From positions 1-31,828 of the IMG/VR virus record IMGVR_UViG_3300035180_003361: a DNA stretch of 31,828 bases, one strand, 5' to 3'. This document shows positions 1 through 7,646 of this stretch, piece after piece (position 1 is the stretch's first letter; every line of letters starts with the position of its first letter). The translations under genes were made by a program, and so were the position numbers. The notes under the pieces were generated by a model. It had not been told where the DNA came from, made no database searches, and saw nothing but the letters and a program-made list of their open reading frames with translations. The stretch is from a virus.

Positions 1-3
1 TGA

Positions 4-115
4 ACTCATATTCCATGCTGTCTCTCTCTAACCAGAATAAATCATCATCATCATTACTCATATTCCATGCTCTCTCCATCTAGCCAATATAAATCATCAT
101 CGTCATTACTCATAT
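4..115. repeat. 52-bp imperfect tandem repeat, two full copies plus a partial third
   Basis: Copies begin at 4, 56 and 108, each with ACTCATAT, giving an exact 52-base period. Both full units continue with TCCATGCT, a CT-rich stretch and an ATCATCATC run before the next unit; they differ by scattered substitutions. The third copy breaks off after about 8 bases, next to the stop of the AlkB-like gene. No open frame with a start signal was seen here. It may extend to the left of the window. Confidence 0.75.
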
Positions 116-126
116 AACCCTAGTGA

Positions 127-687
127 TTATATATTAGTATTACCTGATGATAATACCTTTCTAAAAGAAACTGAAACCCGACGACTACGTACAAGATCAT
201 CGTCTTTTAGACGAGATGGAATAGAATGCGTCCAGTCATAACGAGCCTCACCAGATATAACTAATAAACTACCTGGGGCGAGCAGCATTGATCCCCTTTT
301 GTCAGATTTCAAGTGCTCAAACTCCATTGAGCAAATAGACCCAAGACTCAATGATACAATAGTGTCTCCAAAACATGGAACACAGTCAACGTGCTTACCA
401 ATTCCACTACCAGGCAGGTACTCATTGATAATTAGTTGATCCGGAGTCTCAGTAACGATACCATCATCAACCAATCTGGTAGTATATTGTTTAAGCCACC
501 ATGGTATGGGTGGTGCTTTCATTGAATCATCAAGGGCTCGTTTAGTATAGTCATACTTATATCCATAGTGCTGAGTTCTACGTTTTAGATAATCTGACCA
601 TGCACCTAGCGTATCAATAAGCTCAATGAGATCTGATTGCTGTTGAGTATCAGTAACATCAGGAATATATTTTAAACCAGCTATCAT
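127..687 (-). CDS. AlkB-like 2-oxoglutarate/Fe(II) dioxygenase
   Basis: This 186-aa protein has the AlkB-family core. The iron ligands are H99 and D101 in GKHVD and H154 in DWTHSIP, and the 2-oxoglutarate-binding arginines are R170 and R176 in RVSVSFR. The substrate-lid side carries the typical NEYLPGSGIGKH stretch, as in the ALKBH8/ALKBH5-like branch. The family oxidatively removes alkyl groups from nucleic-acid bases; in a phage this could repair DNA or RNA, or alter tRNA, but the substrate cannot be told from the sequence. The start ATG at 687 follows the upstream stop directly (TAAATG), which suggests translational coupling, since the Shine-Dalgarno is weak. It is the last gene of a minus-strand run that begins with the DNA ligase, which fits a repair role. 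Confidence 0.85.
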   Translation of the reverse strand: MIAGLKYIPDVTDTQQQSDLIELIDTLGAWSDYLKRRTQHYGYKYDYTKRALDDSMKAPPIPWWLKQYTTRLVDDGIVTETPDQLIINEYLPGSGIGKHVDCVPCFGDTIVSLSLGSICSMEFEHLKSDKRGSMLLAPGSLLVISGEARYDWTHSIPSRLKDDDLVRSRRVSVSFRKVLSSGNTNI

Positions 688-996
688 TTACATATCCAAA
701 TCCCAAGTCCACCCAATTTTATCTTCCCATTGTAATAATATTTGTGACACATTACGTTTCATAGAAGATGAAACAATTTCCCATAGCATCAACCCTCGTT
801 CAAATGTCCAATGCTGATGTCTAAACATCGGATATATTACACCAATGTCCATATATCTTTCGAAATACTTATCATTAATTTTAGTTATCTCCATTTGAAT
901 GTTATTATCATCAAACGAAACAACCCTTCCTTCTAAACGAGAATTTCCAATTAGTTTACCTACAAATAAATTAGGCGCATCTTCATCTAGTGACAT
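688..996 (-). CDS. hypothetical protein, possibly the C-terminal part of a frameshifted gene
   Basis: A 102-aa product with no family I recognise; it is rich in aromatic residues near the C-terminus (WEDKIGWTWDLDM). The ATG at 996 has a good Shine-Dalgarno (GAGGAAAAGAAT before the start), so it can be translated alone. The same frame stays open upstream to 1116 without an ATG. It would join the zinc-ribbon ORF at 1031-1213 if one A were removed from an A5 run (plus-strand T5 at 1103-1107), giving a single protein of about 174 aa. It touches the AlkB-like gene with no gap. No function is proposed. Confidence 0.6.
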   Translation of the reverse strand: MSLDEDAPNLFVGKLIGNSRLEGRVVSFDDNNIQMEITKINDKYFERYMDIGVIYPMFRHQHWTFERGLMLWEIVSSSMKRNVSQILLQWEDKIGWTWDLDM

Positions 997-1030
997 ATTC
1001 TTTTCCTCAAAATCAGATATATCTTCGTTA

Positions 1031-1213
1031 TTAGCTAAACCGAACCGTTCTAAAATTTTTTCTTGTATTAAGCAAACTTGATATAATTCCGATCTGTTGT
1101 AATTTTTGATAATGTTTTAACCATCTACTATCCAATCTATCTTTGGACGAAGCTCGTTTTCCAAACTCACTACCATCTTTTGTTTCCTGACATCGACTGC
1201 ATTTCTTCATCAT
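1031..1213 (-). pseudogene. zinc-ribbon N-terminus, probably frameshifted
   Basis: The first 30 residues (KKCSRCQETKDGSEF then KDRLDS) resemble the CxxC N-terminal ribbon that opens many phage HNH-type or DNA-binding proteins. After DSRWLKHYQ the frame gives an unconvincing tail and stops at 1031. Dropping one A from the A5 run at 1103-1107 moves translation into the frame of the 688-996 gene, reading on as NYNRSELYQVCLIQEK and through its start. The second CxxC pair expected in the family is absent (W where C is usual). It starts 13 bases after the ligase stop. It is either a short real peptide or the first half of a broken gene; I favour the latter. Confidence 0.5.
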
Positions 1214-1226
1214 ACCAGTAATAACT

Positions 1227-3119
1227 TCATATTGTCAGATTTAGTAAACTATCTTCGTCAATCAGTTTGATTCCCAACTTACGAGCAGCAACAGCTTTAG
1301 ATGAAGCGCTATTAACATCAGCAATTACTAAATGAGTACAGCTTTTACCAACAGATGATTTATTCTCTCCCCCATTGTCGGCAATGAATTTTTCCAAATC
1401 TGCTCGTTTATTTTTGGTTGAACCTGTAATAGCAATCCTACAACCAGTTAAACTGCCAAAAATCTTGTCTTTAATGGATACTCCCTTATCTAAAAGGTCA
1501 AGAATCAATTTTTGATTTTGATTAAGACCATCAGCCAAGAACTTAGCCTTAGTCGGACCAACACCAGGCACTTGAGCGAACTCATTAGCACCAAGCTGGC
1601 CAAATTTTTCCAAGTCATCACAGCCTGCATTCATAATGGCCTTAATAGTACTCTGGCCAATCATAGGAATAGATAGTGCTCCCAGAAACACTTCTAAAGG
1701 TAATTCAGTGTCAGCCCATAGAATATCATAACATTTTTGAGCCGTTTTATCTCCAAGTCTATCTAGACTTGCAATATCTTTAGGTTCCAAGGTATACAAG
1801 TCAACAATGGTATTAACTTTCTTAGAGTCTACAAGTTTTTCGACCAAGGTATCACCCCACTCAAGTAGATTAAGCTCCTTGATCCAATTTTTGATACGGC
1901 CAATGATCTGTGCACGGCAATGTTTGGTGTTGCTACACATCAGATTTTCTCCATCAAGCTTAGTTAGACCGCCACACTCTGGACAGAAGTCTGGATGTTT
2001 GGCAATCTTGCCAGTACCTTTAACTAATTCTTCAATACGAGGGATAACATCATTGGCTCTAGCTACAAGAACCTTAGCTCCGATATCTAGGCCAAGCTCT
2101 TCAATGTATCCAATGTTATAGATACTAGCTCTAGTAACAGTTGCACCAACCAATTGAACTGGGTCAACAACTGCAACTGGGGTAATACGACCACTATTAC
2201 CAACTTGCCAAATGATATCTCGGATAGTAGATTCGCGAGTTTCATTGTCAAACTTAAATGCGATGGCTCCTAAAGGTCTAAGATCCTTATCACCTAGTGA
2301 CATCTGCTTAGCAAGATCATTAATTCGGATAACTAGTCCATCAATTTCATAATCTAGTTTGGAACGTTCGTTATCTTGATAGTTTCTCCAGTGCTTATTA
2401 ACTTCATCAGCAGATTTGAATACCCAATACTCAGGAATTCCAATCTTACGATCCTTTAACCACTTGAACTGCTCTACTTCGGTTTGGAAATCCACGTCTC
2501 CAAGTACTTGATAAAAGATAATGTTAAGCTTATCAACACCTACACCATCCAAACGTTTAGATACGCCAGAAGCTGCATTACGGGGATTGGCTTTATCAGA
2601 GAAATCTGTCTTCCAAACTGAGTTAAGCATCATGATCTCACCACGCAGTGAACCATTGAAATCTTCCTTTAGGTCAGTATTAACTCCAACCATACGGGCA
2701 ACATTGATGGTGATATCCTCACCAGTCTCTCCGTCACCACGAGTAATGCCTTGGATAAGCTTTCCACCCTCATAGACTAACTCAATAGAGAGACCATCTA
2801 GCTTCTGAGTCACAAACCAAGACTTACAATCCTTATCTTTTGCCCAATCAGACAGTTCCGCTGGGACATTAACCTTGTTCAAAGAGCCCATTGGGATTTG
2901 ATGCTTAGCTTTCTTCCATTCAGATTGAGTTTGAGGGGCTCCAACAATCTTTAGCACCCAATGATTAGCATCTAAAGAGCGCAACTCAGCTTCTCGTGCA
3001 TCATATACCTTATCAGTCAAGATAATTGGTTGCATGCCATCAGGTAGCTTAATGTTATAATAGGTATATTTGGCTCGTAGAAGTTCAGCAGCGAGTTCTT
3101 TAATGCGGTCTTTGGACAT
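1227..3119 (-). CDS. ligA: NAD+-dependent DNA ligase
   Basis: A near full-length bacterial-type LigA (630 aa against about 670). It seals nicks using NAD+, passing AMP from the active-site lysine to the 5' phosphate. The order is an N-terminal Ia region, the adenylation domain with KLDG (lysine near residue 106), TRGDGETGED, LRGE, NPRNAASG and EIDGLVIRI, an OB fold (VGNSGRITPVA), a four-cysteine zinc finger (CPECGG and CSNTKHC), helix-hairpin-helix repeats (SLDRLGDKTA, VPGVGPTKA) and a C-terminal BRCT domain from about residue 550. A TTG at 3125 is in frame, but the AAGGTG motif is only one base from it and seven from ATG 3119, so ATG is chosen. A sigma70-like promoter lies at 3201-3229. Use of NAD+ links it to the NAD-salvage genes near 16-18 kb. 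Confidence 0.97.
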   Translation of the reverse strand: MSKDRIKELAAELLRAKYTYYNIKLPDGMQPIILTDKVYDAREAELRSLDANHWVLKIVGAPQTQSEWKKAKHQIPMGSLNKVNVPAELSDWAKDKDCKSWFVTQKLDGLSIELVYEGGKLIQGITRGDGETGEDITINVARMVGVNTDLKEDFNGSLRGEIMMLNSVWKTDFSDKANPRNAASGVSKRLDGVGVDKLNIIFYQVLGDVDFQTEVEQFKWLKDRKIGIPEYWVFKSADEVNKHWRNYQDNERSKLDYEIDGLVIRINDLAKQMSLGDKDLRPLGAIAFKFDNETRESTIRDIIWQVGNSGRITPVAVVDPVQLVGATVTRASIYNIGYIEELGLDIGAKVLVARANDVIPRIEELVKGTGKIAKHPDFCPECGGLTKLDGENLMCSNTKHCRAQIIGRIKNWIKELNLLEWGDTLVEKLVDSKKVNTIVDLYTLEPKDIASLDRLGDKTAQKCYDILWADTELPLEVFLGALSIPMIGQSTIKAIMNAGCDDLEKFGQLGANEFAQVPGVGPTKAKFLADGLNQNQKLILDLLDKGVSIKDKIFGSLTGCRIAITGSTKNKRADLEKFIADNGGENKSSVGKSCTHLVIADVNSASSKAVAARKLGIKLIDEDSLLNLTI

Positions 3120-3200
3120 ATTCAATCACCTTATATGGTAGAGCAAGTGCGCTCCAGTTAAACTTTAGGGCGCCAGGCGCACCTCTCCCAGTGTCCTGTC

Positions 3201-3229
3201 AATGTAACCACGCTAACGGCCCCTGTCAA
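3201..3229 (-). promoter_or_regulatory. sigma70-like promoter for ligA
   Basis: On the minus strand TTGACA (3224-3229) is followed after 17 bases by TACATT (3201-3206), about 80 bases before the ligase ATG. The same -10 word TACATT recurs at the promoters at 18905 and 28391. It overlaps the end of the broken HD-domain gene. Confidence 0.6.
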
Positions 3230-3536
3230 GGGTTTTGTTTTGGCACGGATCTTGCAGGCGAGCATTTGATACAATGCAAACGCAGCCCTCAATAGAATCA
3301 TGTAGAAGGGCCGTGATAATCATATCACGGTCTATAATCTTCATTTCATCCATGAGAATAATGGCTACTCGTCGTACATGCTCAAAATAACGAGTGGGTT
3401 TACCTTCTGTAAGCTCTTTTCTAGTCTGAGCACGATGCCCAAACTTACCTAAACAATAAGCCAGCTTAACATCAAGCTGATCTGAAGGACTAAAGTAAGG
3501 CTGTATTCATGCTTGAAATGTATGCTTATTCTCCAT
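3213..3536 (-). pseudogene. remnant of an HD-domain (RelA/SpoT-like) phosphohydrolase gene
   Basis: The ATG at 3536 has a very strong Shine-Dalgarno (AAAGGAGCATAAC), but codon 10 is an in-frame TGA (3507-3509). After it the same frame is open to a TAG at 3213 and reads as the start of an HD hydrolase: AYCLGKFGHRAQ, then RYFEHVRRVA, then ITALLHDSIE, which match the H...HD pattern of RelA/SpoT-type hydrolase domains. The typical ED after LLHD and everything downstream are missing, so only about 100 of an expected 180 or more residues remain. This family hydrolyses (p)ppGpp or related nucleotides, so the intact ancestor may have affected alarmones. Readthrough of the TGA is possible but not indicated. 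It follows the PheRS gene by 11 bases. Confidence 0.65.
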
Positions 3537-3547
3537 GTTATGCTCCT

Positions 3548-4621
3548 TTATCTAACTTCCACCTTTAATTCATCTGCAATTCTTTTTCTAATTGCTTTTT
3601 GGATTTTATCAACCTCAGAATTTTTAAGTGTGCCAGTCATATCCCTATAAACAATTCTATAACACTGTGAGGTGCGACCCCTTTTCTGAAATTCATCAAT
3701 TAATGTTATAGATTCGATTAAGTTGTCCCTGTCTTCATCCCTAGCGATGGAGCATAAATCGTTATAAGAGAATTCTGGACTGATGAAAAAAGAAATATCT
3801 TTATAGCATATCTCATATTTAGAGAACGGCTTGTATTTATTAATTTGCCCAGCCTTAAATTGATTCAAAAACTTTTTATCACTAGACCAGAATAGTCTAA
3901 TATCTGGAATATCAAACATAACCATAGCTAAACGTTCAAGGCCAAGACCAAAAGCCCAAGCTTGATGATTAGGTAGCCCTAAATCTTTCATGATATCAGG
4001 GTGTACAGTTCCCGCTCCAAGTAATTCTAGCTGTTTTTTTTGCCTATTAATCTCAAAAGAGGCGCTTGCTTCTACTGAATCTATAGTAAAAGGGAAATAA
4101 ACATCTTCATGCTCTGAGTCTTCAAGAAATTGATATGATGCATCCTTGCCAAAAAGATGTTGAATCAATCCAGACAACCTATTTCTAAGGTCTTTTTTGA
4201 CATCTACTCCCTGGGGAACGATACAAAAGGCATCTATCTGATGAAATACGGGATAGTGTGTTGCGTCTATAGCATCTTTACGATACACATCTCCACAAGT
4301 AATGTATTTTAGTACACTATTACCAGTTTCAGACTTACCAATTGGATACAAATAGCAAGTCATATGGGTTCTTAGAACCTCTTCATCATCTTTATAGAAA
4401 GTATCAGTTGGCCTTCTAGAAGGATGATCTGCTGGAACTCGTAATTTATCGAAATTATATTCAATAGGAACGTAAGGATTATCTATTTCAATTTTAGTTA
4501 GATCTGAAAAATATTCAAAAATCTTTTCTTTAACAATACAAATTGGGTGATTGTCATCTCTATATAGAGATTTACCTATTTTATCACTGATGCTCGGCGG
4601 TATATTGTTCTTCTGGCTCAT
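3548..4621 (-). CDS. single-chain phenylalanyl-tRNA synthetase, mitochondrial type
   Basis: A 357-aa class II synthetase that carries both the PheS-like catalytic core and a C-terminal FDX-ACB anticodon-binding domain (about residues 262-357, ending VDKIQKAIRKRI) in one chain, as in mitochondrial PheRS (FARS2/MSF1) rather than the bacterial alpha2beta2 enzyme. Diagnostic stretches are VPADHPSRRPTDTFY, motif 2 CGDVYRKDAIDATHYPVF (109-126), AWAFGLGLERLAM (221-233, motif 3) and DIPDIRLFW (237-245). It charges tRNA-Phe with phenylalanine. The N-terminus is short and lacks the coiled coil of bacterial PheS, and there is no PheT gene nearby. The start overlaps the upstream lysozyme-like gene by 38 bases and has only a weak Shine-Dalgarno, consistent with coupling. 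It sits two genes from Pth2, another tRNA enzyme. Confidence 0.9.
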   Translation of the reverse strand: MSQKNNIPPSISDKIGKSLYRDDNHPICIVKEKIFEYFSDLTKIEIDNPYVPIEYNFDKLRVPADHPSRRPTDTFYKDDEEVLRTHMTCYLYPIGKSETGNSVLKYITCGDVYRKDAIDATHYPVFHQIDAFCIVPQGVDVKKDLRNRLSGLIQHLFGKDASYQFLEDSEHEDVYFPFTIDSVEASASFEINRQKKQLELLGAGTVHPDIMKDLGLPNHQAWAFGLGLERLAMVMFDIPDIRLFWSSDKKFLNQFKAGQINKYKPFSKYEICYKDISFFISPEFSYNDLCSIARDEDRDNLIESITLIDEFQKRGRTSQCYRIVYRDMTGTLKNSEVDKIQKAIRKRIADELKVEVR

Positions 4622-5144
4622 TTAATTCCAATTTGTGTTTGCTGAGATAGTCCATTGCACGAAACATCTTATAACGTGACCTCCCCCAATTATCATGACA
4701 TTTTCCATCAGTATAAATAGATAGCCTATCCATTACTTTGAAATTTTTACATTCCATAAAAGAAGTATGAATCATATCTAGTGCAATATGAGCTGCAACA
4801 GTTCTACTTGAACATACTTGTTTTTTAGAAGCATGAGTTTGCCACAAACCCCAAGCTTGGTTATTATCTCCACCAACCTTACAATTATCAACATCTTGTC
4901 TAAAAAAACCTTCCGAAGAAGCAATAGATGCTAAAATTAACGCAGTCTTAATTCTTCCATCATCACCTTCAAATATAGGTTTAGTTTCAGGGTCTAATGC
5001 GACCTCTGCAATTGTATTGGCAATTTCATGATATCTTACAGTCGTAATTTCTGGCTTTTCATAATAGGTATGATCTGAAATCGGCACCCAAGAAGCCATG
5101 GCTGTAAAAATGTAAGTTGCTAACAATTCAATTAATTTAGTCAT
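4584..5144 (-). CDS. lytic transglycosylase/lysozyme-like protein, probably exported
   Basis: A 186-aa product with a soluble-lytic-transglycosylase-like core: the candidate catalytic glutamate E78 in ALILASIASSEGFF, and AWGLWQTH (about 97-104), which matches the GLxQ motif after the glutamate. Such enzymes cleave peptidoglycan. The first 20 residues (MTKLIELLATYIFTAMASW) are hydrophobic and could be a signal peptide or anchor. A longer ORF starts at 5189, but ATG 5144 is preferred because it has AAAGAG upstream and overlaps the previous stop (ATGACTAA). Two cysteine-rich positions (NCKVGG, QVCSS) may form a disulfide. It could act in lysis or in virion-associated wall digestion; no holin is visible next to it. 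Confidence 0.65.
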   Translation of the reverse strand: MTKLIELLATYIFTAMASWVPISDHTYYEKPEITTVRYHEIANTIAEVALDPETKPIFEGDDGRIKTALILASIASSEGFFRQDVDNCKVGGDNNQAWGLWQTHASKKQVCSSRTVAAHIALDMIHTSFMECKNFKVMDRLSIYTDGKCHDNWGRSRYKMFRAMDYLSKHKLELNEPEEQYTAEHQ

Positions 5145-5781
5145 TATAATACTCTTTAAATAGATTAATAAAAGGAATATCTTCCCCATTCAATTTGAGT
5201 GGGAAAGTTTCCGAAACACCTGTAGATAAATAAGCTTGACATTCATCAATAAAAACTCTGGGTGTATATCCAATAGTTTTTAATATTTTAAAGAACTTCT
5301 TTCTAAAAGAAGGCTTAAGAGTTTTCACTAATTTAGTCATCTTTTTTCTATATTCAGATTGAGTATAGAAAAATCCATGAGCTATTTCATGTTTCATAGC
5401 AGAATTTTTACCTACTGCTCCAACAATATAGAATTGACCATCTGGATATTTCATAGCACATCTAGAAAATACTCTCCACATTTCTAGATCATAACGATTA
5501 TAATCTTTGATGCGTAATGAAACAACATCCTTAATTACATATCCGGGAATATTAAATCCGCTCCAATCTTTAGGGTAAGTAAAAACACCATTACCATAAG
5601 TTTTAGAATACCATTCCATAAAATCTACTATAGCAAATGACTGATCTCTAAATTTAGAAGATGGTGATTCATAATATTCTTGATACCGCAAAAAATGCAT
5701 AGACATATTATAGCTGTCTTTGAAATCAAGAAAGAAAATACGAGGTTTAACTTCAGAAATTTTAAATCCCTTATTACTCAT
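5137..5781 (-). CDS. putative zinc metallopeptidase (HExxH protein)
   Basis: A 214-aa protein with the zincin motif KHEIAHGFFYT: H131 and H135 as metal ligands and E132 as the general base. E180 in FIDECQAYLSTG lies on a later helix and is a candidate third ligand, as in gluzincins. There is no signal peptide or membrane segment, so a cytosolic role is likely. Substrates are unknown. It overlaps Pth2 upstream by 4 bases and the lysozyme-like gene downstream by 8, so the three appear to form one translational unit. The overall fold assignment rests on the short motif and the spaced glutamate only. Confidence 0.7.
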   Translation of the reverse strand: MSNKGFKISEVKPRIFFLDFKDSYNMSMHFLRYQEYYESPSSKFRDQSFAIVDFMEWYSKTYGNGVFTYPKDWSGFNIPGYVIKDVVSLRIKDYNRYDLEMWRVFSRCAMKYPDGQFYIVGAVGKNSAMKHEIAHGFFYTQSEYRKKMTKLVKTLKPSFRKKFFKILKTIGYTPRVFIDECQAYLSTGVSETFPLKLNGEDIPFINLFKEYYND

Positions 5782-6269
5782 TTAAGCACCTGAAGTTTTT
5801 TAATAACCTTCGGCACTTTACTTTTATACATTGGCCATAAACCGATTACAGTTTCACTACCTGGCGCAATATCAGTTAAACCTGCATCAACTACCAAAAC
5901 ATGATTGGTTGGGCATGCATTTTTAATTTTATCCCATTCTTTGTCATCAGCTTTAAGCACTACTTTACGAAAAGATGAATTTAACCATTCATCAAAAATA
6001 TAAATTAGACTATTATTCAAAGCAATAAAAACTTTTGCATCTTCTGTTCCAATAATTGATTCTTGATTAAAAATTTTTCTTTCTAATTTCGACTGATCTT
6101 CTTTTATATCAAAGTATTTTAACAATAATATTTGAGATGCATGCGCACATTGAGCGGCTGTCTTACCAATGGACATACCTAATGATTCTCGCACAATGAT
6201 ATATACCACTATAGGATCTTCTTGATTTTTTCGTTGATCTACCAAATCTTGTGAAGAAAAATCTTTCAT
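5778..6269 (-). CDS. peptidyl-tRNA hydrolase, Pth2 (archaeal/eukaryotic) family
   Basis: A 163-aa protein that fits Pth2: VVYIIVRESLGMSIGKTAAQCAHAS (about 21-45; conserved MSxGKxAAQxAHA) and the C-terminal block VLVVDAGLTDIAPGSETVIGLWP (about 124-146; DAGxTxIxPG). The family frees peptides from prematurely released peptidyl-tRNA, recycling tRNA. Bacteria normally use the unrelated Pth1, so this is a foreign-type enzyme in a phage. A loop of roughly 20 residues between the first helix and the strand around VFIALNN is not typical. The Shine-Dalgarno GAGGT sits 6-7 bases before the ATG. It heads the four-gene unit that ends with PheRS, so both tRNA enzymes are probably made together. Confidence 0.85.
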   Translation of the reverse strand: MKDFSSQDLVDQRKNQEDPIVVYIIVRESLGMSIGKTAAQCAHASQILLLKYFDIKEDQSKLERKIFNQESIIGTEDAKVFIALNNSLIYIFDEWLNSSFRKVVLKADDKEWDKIKNACPTNHVLVVDAGLTDIAPGSETVIGLWPMYKSKVPKVIKKLQVLK

Positions 6270-6286
6270 ATAAGAACCTCAAATGT

Positions 6287-6317
6287 ATTATATTTATGTA
6301 ATTACGTGCGCACTCAA
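6287..6317 (-). promoter_or_regulatory. candidate promoter for the Pth2-PheRS unit
   Basis: A perfect TATAAT (plus-strand 6287-6292) lies 18 bases before the Pth2 start, and TTGAGT (6312-6317) is 19 bases further upstream, a rather long spacer. Two terminators lie just upstream, so a promoter is expected in this gap. Confidence 0.45.
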
Positions 6318-6321
6318 TGAT

Positions 6322-6347
6322 AAAAAATATGTTGGAAAAACCAACAT
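6322..6347 (-). terminator. rho-independent terminator (second of two)
   Basis: On the minus strand ATGTTGG-TTTTT-CCAACAT (6329-6347) forms a 7-bp stem with a 5-base loop and is followed by ATTTTTT. It backs up the terminator at 6355-6378 after the kelch gene. Confidence 0.7.
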
Positions 6348-6354
6348 AATACTT

Positions 6355-6378
6355 AAAAAAAACGAGTCAACCCCTCGT
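6355..6378 (-). terminator. rho-independent terminator after the kelch gene
   Basis: ACGAG (minus strand, 6374-6378) and CTCGT (6362-6366) pair around a 7-base loop and are followed by eight T residues (plus-strand A run 6355-6362). It starts 6 bases after the kelch stop codon. Confidence 0.8.
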
Positions 6379-6383
6379 AAATT

Positions 6384-7616
6384 TTACAAATTACGTCCGT
6401 AATTAGTTTTCCATGCAGGAAAGCCCAACAACTTAAACAAATTAAAGGAATCGATAGTAGCATTATACTGCGTTCTGGTCAATGAACCATATGCAGCCGC
6501 AGGAGTTCCAGTTGAAAAATCATATTTTAGCTGCTGATCACACAAGAAAATTGCACTAATCCCATTACCGCCAAATAAATAAAGTCGATCATTAACAATA
6601 CCCAATTGAGACTGAGTAATGTTACCAGGAACTGTATACAATGTATCTTGCCAAACAGTAGGAGAAGATATATCGCATCTTAATATCTTAGTAAGATAAG
6701 GCTGGGCTCCAACAACAGATCCCTCTGTAAATAAGTATCCTTTATTAGCAACAACTACAAATTGTCCGCCACCACACGGGAATGGCAAAATACCACTTAC
6801 AGTCCAAGTGGTAGGTGTAGCTTTTAATGCTGAGTAGATACGATTCGTTTGAACATTTTCTTGTGTAAATCCGCCAAACAAATGTATTCTATTATCTAAT
6901 ATGGCGACTTGCGATCCATATAAATTATCCGGAAGTGTAGCTCCAGTATTAGTCCAACTCAATGGATTAGAGCGTGGAGCTTTATAGATGACATTAGTTG
7001 CTAAATTACCATTTTTACCACCAAACAAATACACATAACCATCTAAATCAACTAGTTGTGATTTATGAAGTGCTCCTGGTAAATTAGATCCTGTATAAAT
7101 CCACGATAAAGGATTTGATGTTTGGGCTCTATAAATATGATTGGTTGAACCACTAGTAGTTTTTCCACCCATAAGATAAATATATCCATCTATAATGGAT
7201 AAACTGGACCCAGATAATGGGTCGGGAAGATTAAATCCTGTATAAATCCAATCAGTTGGATTAGACGTACTGGCTCTTAATATTTCACTAGAACCTTCTC
7301 CACCGAATAGATAGCAGTAACCATCAATAATAGCTAATTGACTAGAATGTATAGATGAATAACCATCAATATATCCATCTACTGTTGGCATTGTTTTAAA
7401 TGCTGGACTCCAATTTTGAGCTAATGGAAAATTAAAATCAACAACGGCATACCCATCATTAATTTGATAAGTGCTTACATCTACAAATGATTCTAAACCA
7501 GATTTTAAACCAGTATAGTAATATCCGTCAAAATCCGGAGTATTATTAACGACCCAGGTTCTATATTGCGTTGGAGATGAATTGACATCTCGACCTATCA
7601 TTTTGTAGCGCACCAT
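6384..7616 (-). CDS. kelch-repeat beta-propeller protein, six blades
   Basis: A 410-aa protein with six copies of a roughly 50-residue kelch unit, each with a hydrophobic-DG-x-x-YLFGG strand: IDGYCYLFGG, IDGYIYLMGG, LDGYVYLFGG, LDNRIHLFGG, VANKGYLFTEG and VNDRLYLFGG. Each is followed by a conserved IYRAxxSNPxSWxYTG segment. Kelch propellers bind proteins or glycans; in phages similar proteins are seen among tail-fibre and virion-surface genes, but no location is proven here. The N-terminal 60 residues and the last 60 do not carry repeats. The start is uncertain: ATG 7616 and ATG 7601 both lack a clear Shine-Dalgarno. A different kelch protein lies on the other strand at 30251. Confidence 0.85.
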   Translation of the reverse strand: MVRYKMIGRDVNSSPTQYRTWVVNNTPDFDGYYYTGLKSGLESFVDVSTYQINDGYAVVDFNFPLAQNWSPAFKTMPTVDGYIDGYSSIHSSQLAIIDGYCYLFGGEGSSEILRASTSNPTDWIYTGFNLPDPLSGSSLSIIDGYIYLMGGKTTSGSTNHIYRAQTSNPLSWIYTGSNLPGALHKSQLVDLDGYVYLFGGKNGNLATNVIYKAPRSNPLSWTNTGATLPDNLYGSQVAILDNRIHLFGGFTQENVQTNRIYSALKATPTTWTVSGILPFPCGGGQFVVVANKGYLFTEGSVVGAQPYLTKILRCDISSPTVWQDTLYTVPGNITQSQLGIVNDRLYLFGGNGISAIFLCDQQLKYDFSTGTPAAAYGSLTRTQYNATIDSFNLFKLLGFPAWKTNYGRNL

Positions 7617-7646
7617 GTAGAATATGCTACAATATGAGTAAATGAA

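Noticed and set aside
4-64. ACTCATATT in the 52-bp repeat as a stray CRISPR repeat
   Set aside because: Only 8 bases are shared with the 36-base repeat; period and flanks differ.
1227-3125. TTG start of the DNA ligase at 3125
   Set aside because: The Shine-Dalgarno is one base from it but seven bases from ATG 3119.
3507-3509. TGA reassigned to an amino acid in this phage
   Set aside because: TGA ends several good genes here (ligase, lysozyme-like, RNA-ligase neighbours) at natural ends, so the standard code is in use.
7628-7638. TACAATATGAG, an 11-base match to the CRISPR repeat, as a possible tracrRNA anti-repeat
   Set aside because: It is only 11 bases, lies 3 kb away between two unrelated genes, has no further complementarity, and a match of this length is expected by chance in 32 kb of AT-rich DNA.
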